This document shows positions 61,297-64,000 of a DNA stretch of 64,000 nt, in pieces. A program made the position numbers and the translations under genes. Within the stretch, counting starts at the first letter, position 1. Every line of letters begins with the position of its first letter. The notes beneath the pieces were generated by a model. The model was given only the letters and a program-made list of their open reading frames with translations, made no database searches and had not been told where the DNA came from. Source of the stretch: Chryseobacterium wanjuense (lineage in GTDB: Bacteria > Bacteroidota > Bacteroidia > Flavobacteriales > Weeksellaceae); assembly GCF_900111495.1 (NCBI RefSeq), contig NZ_FOIU01000001.1, forward strand, positions 1,550,001 through 1,614,000, written 5' to 3'.

Positions 61297-62100
61297 TTAT
61301 TTATTTTGATAAACTCTTACATAATCTATCTCATATTTTTGAGGAAAGATCGTATCATCTATTCCTTCTTTTCCGCCCCAAAATCCACCGACAGCTAGAT
61401 TTAAAATGATAAAATACGGTTGATCAAAAGGCCATGCTTCGTACGTCTTTTCTTTATTTTCATAAGTGAAAAACTTTTGATCATCGATATACACATCAAT
61501 TTTCTCAGGTGTCCAATCTGCTTTATAGACGTGGAATTTCTCACTTGCATCTTTCACGATCAAAGTATCGGTTTTCTGTGTTCCGATGATGTGATTGTAT
61601 TTTTTTGTATGAACCGAAGCATGAATATAGCCTTGATTAAAGCCCACATGTTCCATGATATCCAGCTCACCGTCGTCCGGCCATTTTTTCATATTTTCGC
61701 TCATCATCCAGATGGCAGGCCAGGTTCCGCGACCTTTCGGAAGTTTTGCACGAACTTCAACCGTTCCGTACTGAAAGGAAAATTTACCTTTCGTTAAAAG
61801 TCTTGCAGAAGTATATTTCTTATTTTCCCAATCTTCTCTTCTGGCTTCAATGACAAGATTTCCTTTCTCCAGCCTTGCATTTTCTAACCTATCTTTGGTA
61901 TAAAACTGAGCTTCTTCATTTCCAAAACCGCTTCCTCCCACATCGTAGTTCCACTTTGTAGAATCGGGCAATCCTTTTCCGTTAAACTCATCGCTCCAGA
62001 TCAGTTTCCTGTTGGAATCAGGTTTGTTTGAAGCACAGTTTGAAACAGAAAAAAGTAATGTTCCTCCGATTAAAATGGTGATGATGGCTTGAAGTTTCAT
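61297..62100 (-). CDS. Glycoside hydrolase family 16 (beta-1,3-glucanase-like) lipoprotein
   Basis: The 267-residue enzyme has a probable lipoprotein signal (cysteine 22 after 'LLFSVSN'; the asparagine at -1 is unusual) and the GH16 catalytic motif 'GELDIMEHVG' with nucleophile E145 and acid/base E150. 'GNEEAQFYTKDRLENARLEKG' is typical of laminarinases (endo-beta-1,3-glucanases). It would cut laminarin or mixed-linkage glucan at the surface, feeding GH3. It lies between the GH3 and GH30 genes on the same strand. Confidence 0.9.
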   Translation of the reverse strand: MKLQAIITILIGGTLLFSVSNCASNKPDSNRKLIWSDEFNGKGLPDSTKWNYDVGGSGFGNEEAQFYTKDRLENARLEKGNLVIEARREDWENKKYTSARLLTKGKFSFQYGTVEVRAKLPKGRGTWPAIWMMSENMKKWPDDGELDIMEHVGFNQGYIHASVHTKKYNHIIGTQKTDTLIVKDASEKFHVYKADWTPEKIDVYIDDQKFFTYENKEKTYEAWPFDQPYFIILNLAVGGFWGGKEGIDDTIFPQKYEIDYVRVYQNK

Positions 62101-62132
62101 TTATTAGGGTTTTGAGTTTGATGATGCTGTTT

Positions 62133-62301
62133 TTTAACGCAAAGTTTTTGTTTAAATATTTATAATGTTGAGTGAGCAAAGAGCTGCGACAAGTCGCTGA
62201 ATAAGCATAACTATAAAACATACACTTCAACTAATCAACTTTGTTGATTTTCTTTGCCTCCTTACAATCAATAATCCTTTTAAATAAATCTTTGCGTTAA
62301 A
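62133..62301. repeat. Intergenic element with ACGCAAAG inverted ends
   Basis: TTTAACGCAAAG (62133-62144) and CTTTGCGTTAAA (62290-62301) are exact reverse complements bounding 145 bases that include 'GCTGCGACAAGTCGCTGA'. It is non-coding. It resembles intergenic elements I remember from Chryseobacterium genomes. Confidence 0.6.
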
Positions 62302-62334
62302 GATTCTTCAATTAAGTTTAATTTATTTTCAAAG

Positions 62335-62391
62335 TTTGTCATACTGGAAGCATCTCTACAAAGATTATTTAGATTCTTTCAGAATGACAAA
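62335..62391. repeat. Intergenic inverted repeat, TTTGTCAT type
   Basis: The arms 62335-62355 and 62371-62391 match at 18 of 21 positions. Core 'TTTGTCAT.CTG.AAG.ATCT' is a recurring Bacteroidota intergenic sequence. Confidence 0.7.
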
Positions 62392-62440
62392 AACACTGTT
62401 TATAATATTTTATTAAAAACCTTTAGTCTTTTACTACCAA

Positions 62441-62460
62441 AAGCGGGTTTCATCCCGCTT
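62441..62460 (-). terminator. Candidate terminator of GH3
   Basis: AAGCGGG (62441-62447) and CCCGCTT (62454-62460) form a stem extended by TTACTA/TAGTAA flanks. It lies 20 bases after the GH3 stop. Confidence 0.65.
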
Positions 62461-62479
62461 CTAGTAAGTAAACTAATAT

Positions 62480-64000
62480 TTATTTTGACCAGTTAATTCT
62501 TTTTGTCTGAACATTTTGAGAATCGGTTCCGATCATAATGTCGAAGTCGCCGCTTTCCCAATCGTAATTCAGTTGATCATCATAGAATTTCAGATTTTCC
62601 GGAGTTAATGTAAAGTTTACCGTTTTACTTTCTCCTTTTTTGATGAACACTTTTTGGAAGCCTTTCAGCTCTTTTACAGGTCTTACCACTTTTCCGAACA
62701 AATCTCTGATGTACAATTGTACTACTTCTTCCCCGTCATAATTTCCGGTGTTGGAAACATTGACACTGATATTTAAGGTCTGATTTCCTTTAAGATTGGT
62801 TGAGCTTAAAATCATATCAGAATATTTAAATTGAGTATAACTTAAACCAAAACCAAACGGAAATTTCGGGTCATTATCCAGGTCGATGTACGCTGAAACA
62901 TAGTTTCTGTCGGTGTTGTTTTTCGCGGGTCTTCCTGTATTGTAATGATTATAATAAATTGGAACCTGCCCTTCCGTTCTTGGGAAAGTCATGGGAAGTT
63001 TTCCACCTGGATTTACCGTTCCGAAAAGTACATCTGCGATAGAATTTCCGGCTTCCGTTCCCAGCCACCAAGTATACATGATCGCCGGAATATTGTCTGC
63101 TGCCCAATCAAAAACCAAAGGTCTTCCTGCATTGATCATCAATACAATCGGCTTTCCGGTTTTTGCAATTTCTTTTAATAAATCTTCCTGAACGCCCGTG
63201 AAATGCAGATTGCTTCTGCTTTTCGCTTCACCACTCATGGCGTGACCTTCACCCAAAGTCATGATCACAACGTCTGCTTTTTTCGCTGTTTCCACCGCTT
63301 CTGCAAACATCGATTTGTCCTGATCATCAACATTGGCACCTTTTGCGTAGAGTAAAGTTGAGTTTTTGTCTAACTGATTTTTAATTCCGTCAAACTGCGT
63401 TACGATTCTTTGATTATCATCTTTAAAAGCAATCGACCAAAATCCGTGATTGGCAGAAGTTTCTTTCGCGAAAGGACCGATCAGAGCAACTGTTTTCGTT
63501 GATCTTGAAAGAGGTAAAATATTCTTCTGATTTTTAAGCAAAACAATACTTTTCGAACCAAATTCTCTTCCGAATTTTCTGTGTTCCTGATTGTTTAACT
63601 GTTCTTTCTGCCTTTTCTCGCTGCTGAATCTGTAAGGATCATCGAATAATCCCATTTCAAATTTTTTAACCAAAATTCTTCTCGCTGCATCATCAATCAA
63701 CTTCGGGTCAACCTTTCCTTCCTGAACCAATTTTGGAAGTTCAGCCATGTAAGCGCGGCTTTCCATATCCATATCACTTCCTGCATTGATCGCTTTTTCC
63801 GCTGCATCTTTATTGTCTTTGGCATAACCGTGAGGAACCATTTCGCCGATGCTTCCCCAGTCGGAAACAACAAAACCTTTGTAGTTCCATTTTCCTTTTA
63901 ATAAATCTCTTAAAATGTATTTGTTAGCCGTTGCCGGAACTCCATTAATATCATTAAAAGAATTCATAAAAGTAGCAACTCCTGCTTCTGCAGCCGCTTT
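62480..64000 (-). CDS. Glycoside hydrolase family 3 (beta-glucosidase-like), N-terminus outside window
   Basis: The frame runs to the window edge, so the gene's 5' end is missing. About 506 residues remain. 'TFMNSFNDINGVPATANKYI' and the nucleophile aspartate in 'FVVSDWGSIGEM' are from the first barrel domain. 'SIVLLKNQKNILPLS' starts the alpha/beta sandwich domain, and the end ('NVSNTGNYDGEEVVQLYI', 'FTLTPENLKFYD') is a fibronectin-III-like domain. GH3 enzymes release glucose from short beta-glucans. It is the first visible gene of the GH cluster. SusCD or regulator genes may lie just beyond the window. Confidence 0.93.
   Translation of the reverse strand, partial: KAAAEAGVATFMNSFNDINGVPATANKYILRDLLKGKWNYKGFVVSDWGSIGEMVPHGYAKDNKDAAEKAINAGSDMDMESRAYMAELPKLVQEGKVDPKLIDDAARRILVKKFEMGLFDDPYRFSSEKRQKEQLNNQEHRKFGREFGSKSIVLLKNQKNILPLSRSTKTVALIGPFAKETSANHGFWSIAFKDDNQRIVTQFDGIKNQLDKNSTLLYAKGANVDDQDKSMFAEAVETAKKADVVIMTLGEGHAMSGEAKSRSNLHFTGVQEDLLKEIAKTGKPIVLMINAGRPLVFDWAADNIPAIMYTWWLGTEAGNSIADVLFGTVNPGGKLPMTFPRTEGQVPIYYNHYNTGRPAKNNTDRNYVSAYIDLDNDPKFPFGFGLSYTQFKYSDMILSSTNLKGNQTLNISVNVSNTGNYDGEEVVQLYIRDLFGKVVRPVKELKGFQKVFIKKGESKTVNFTLTPENLKFYDDQLNYDWESGDFDIMIGTDSQNVQTKRINWSK

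Larger units (their letters stand above)
62101..62479. other. 379-base gap with two inverted-repeat elements
   Basis: It holds the elements at 62133-62301 and 62335-62391 and a GC-rich hairpin (62441-62460). No gene was seen. Confidence 0.6.

Noticed and set aside
1..64000. Defence systems, prophage, integrative elements, toxin-antitoxin pairs
   Set aside because: I looked for restriction, retron, CBASS, integrase, transposase, phage structural and small paired toxin genes and found none. The gene content is ordinary chromosomal.

Overview
The window looks like chromosomal DNA of a flavobacterium close to Chryseobacterium (Bacteroidota, Weeksellaceae). The evidence is low GC content, many genes preceded by the Bacteroidota sigma-A -7 box TAnnTTTG, exported proteins with type IX secretion (T9SS) C-terminal tails, a sequence style typical of Chryseobacterium proteins, and short palindromic intergenic repeats. 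It contains about 58 protein genes, densely packed on both strands. I saw no tRNA, rRNA, CRISPR array, transposase, integrase or phage gene.

Layout. 1-10 kb: the end of a TPR/HTH regulator, an aminotransferase, a membrane pyrophosphatase fused to an OmpA-like domain beside a soluble pyrophosphatase, a FkbM methyltransferase, radC, an L,D-transpeptidase-like lipoprotein and a LolD-like ATPase. 10-16 kb: pyruvate dehydrogenase E2 and E1-alpha, then a PAP2-like / BlaI-like / DUF4153 group. 16-22 kb: a secreted B-lectin, a glycine-rich RNA-binding protein, a DUF6157 protein, a thioesterase, a regulator combining an HMA-like and an AraC domain, and a copper P-type ATPase with four extra metal-binding modules. 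22-34 kb: mostly housekeeping genes, including DUF72, a polysaccharide deacetylase, YggS, an NtrC-type regulator lacking a DNA-binding domain, MATE, an S9 peptidase and Era.

34.6-40.2 kb is a sugar locus on the minus strand: LacI regulator, PfkB kinase, MFS permease, LamB-like porin and sugar isomerase. Perfect TAAACGTTTA palindromes lie upstream of lacI and of the kinase gene. It probably imports a mono- or disaccharide by a porin/MFS route instead of SusCD. 40-50 kb holds a Crp-family regulator, an SMR exporter, map, an acyl-ACP desaturase, gpmI, a second TPR/HTH regulator, a SUI1-family protein and an LRR protein. 50.5-54.7 kb pairs a secreted PhoX-like protein with a di-heme peroxidase. 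55-60 kb has a nucleoside phosphorylase, a YadA-head-like repeat protein, tag, a LEA-like protein and fabI. 59.8-64 kb is a beta-glucan cluster (GH30, GH16 and a truncated GH3).

I did not find a clearly undescribed multi-gene system. The best leads are the pyrophosphatase-OmpA fusion, the HMA-AraC regulator next to copA, the porin/MFS sugar locus, the PhoX/peroxidase pair, and intergenic inverted-repeat elements, one with perfect 34-bp arms. Several starts were moved downstream because the longest frame begins inside the gene's own -7 box.
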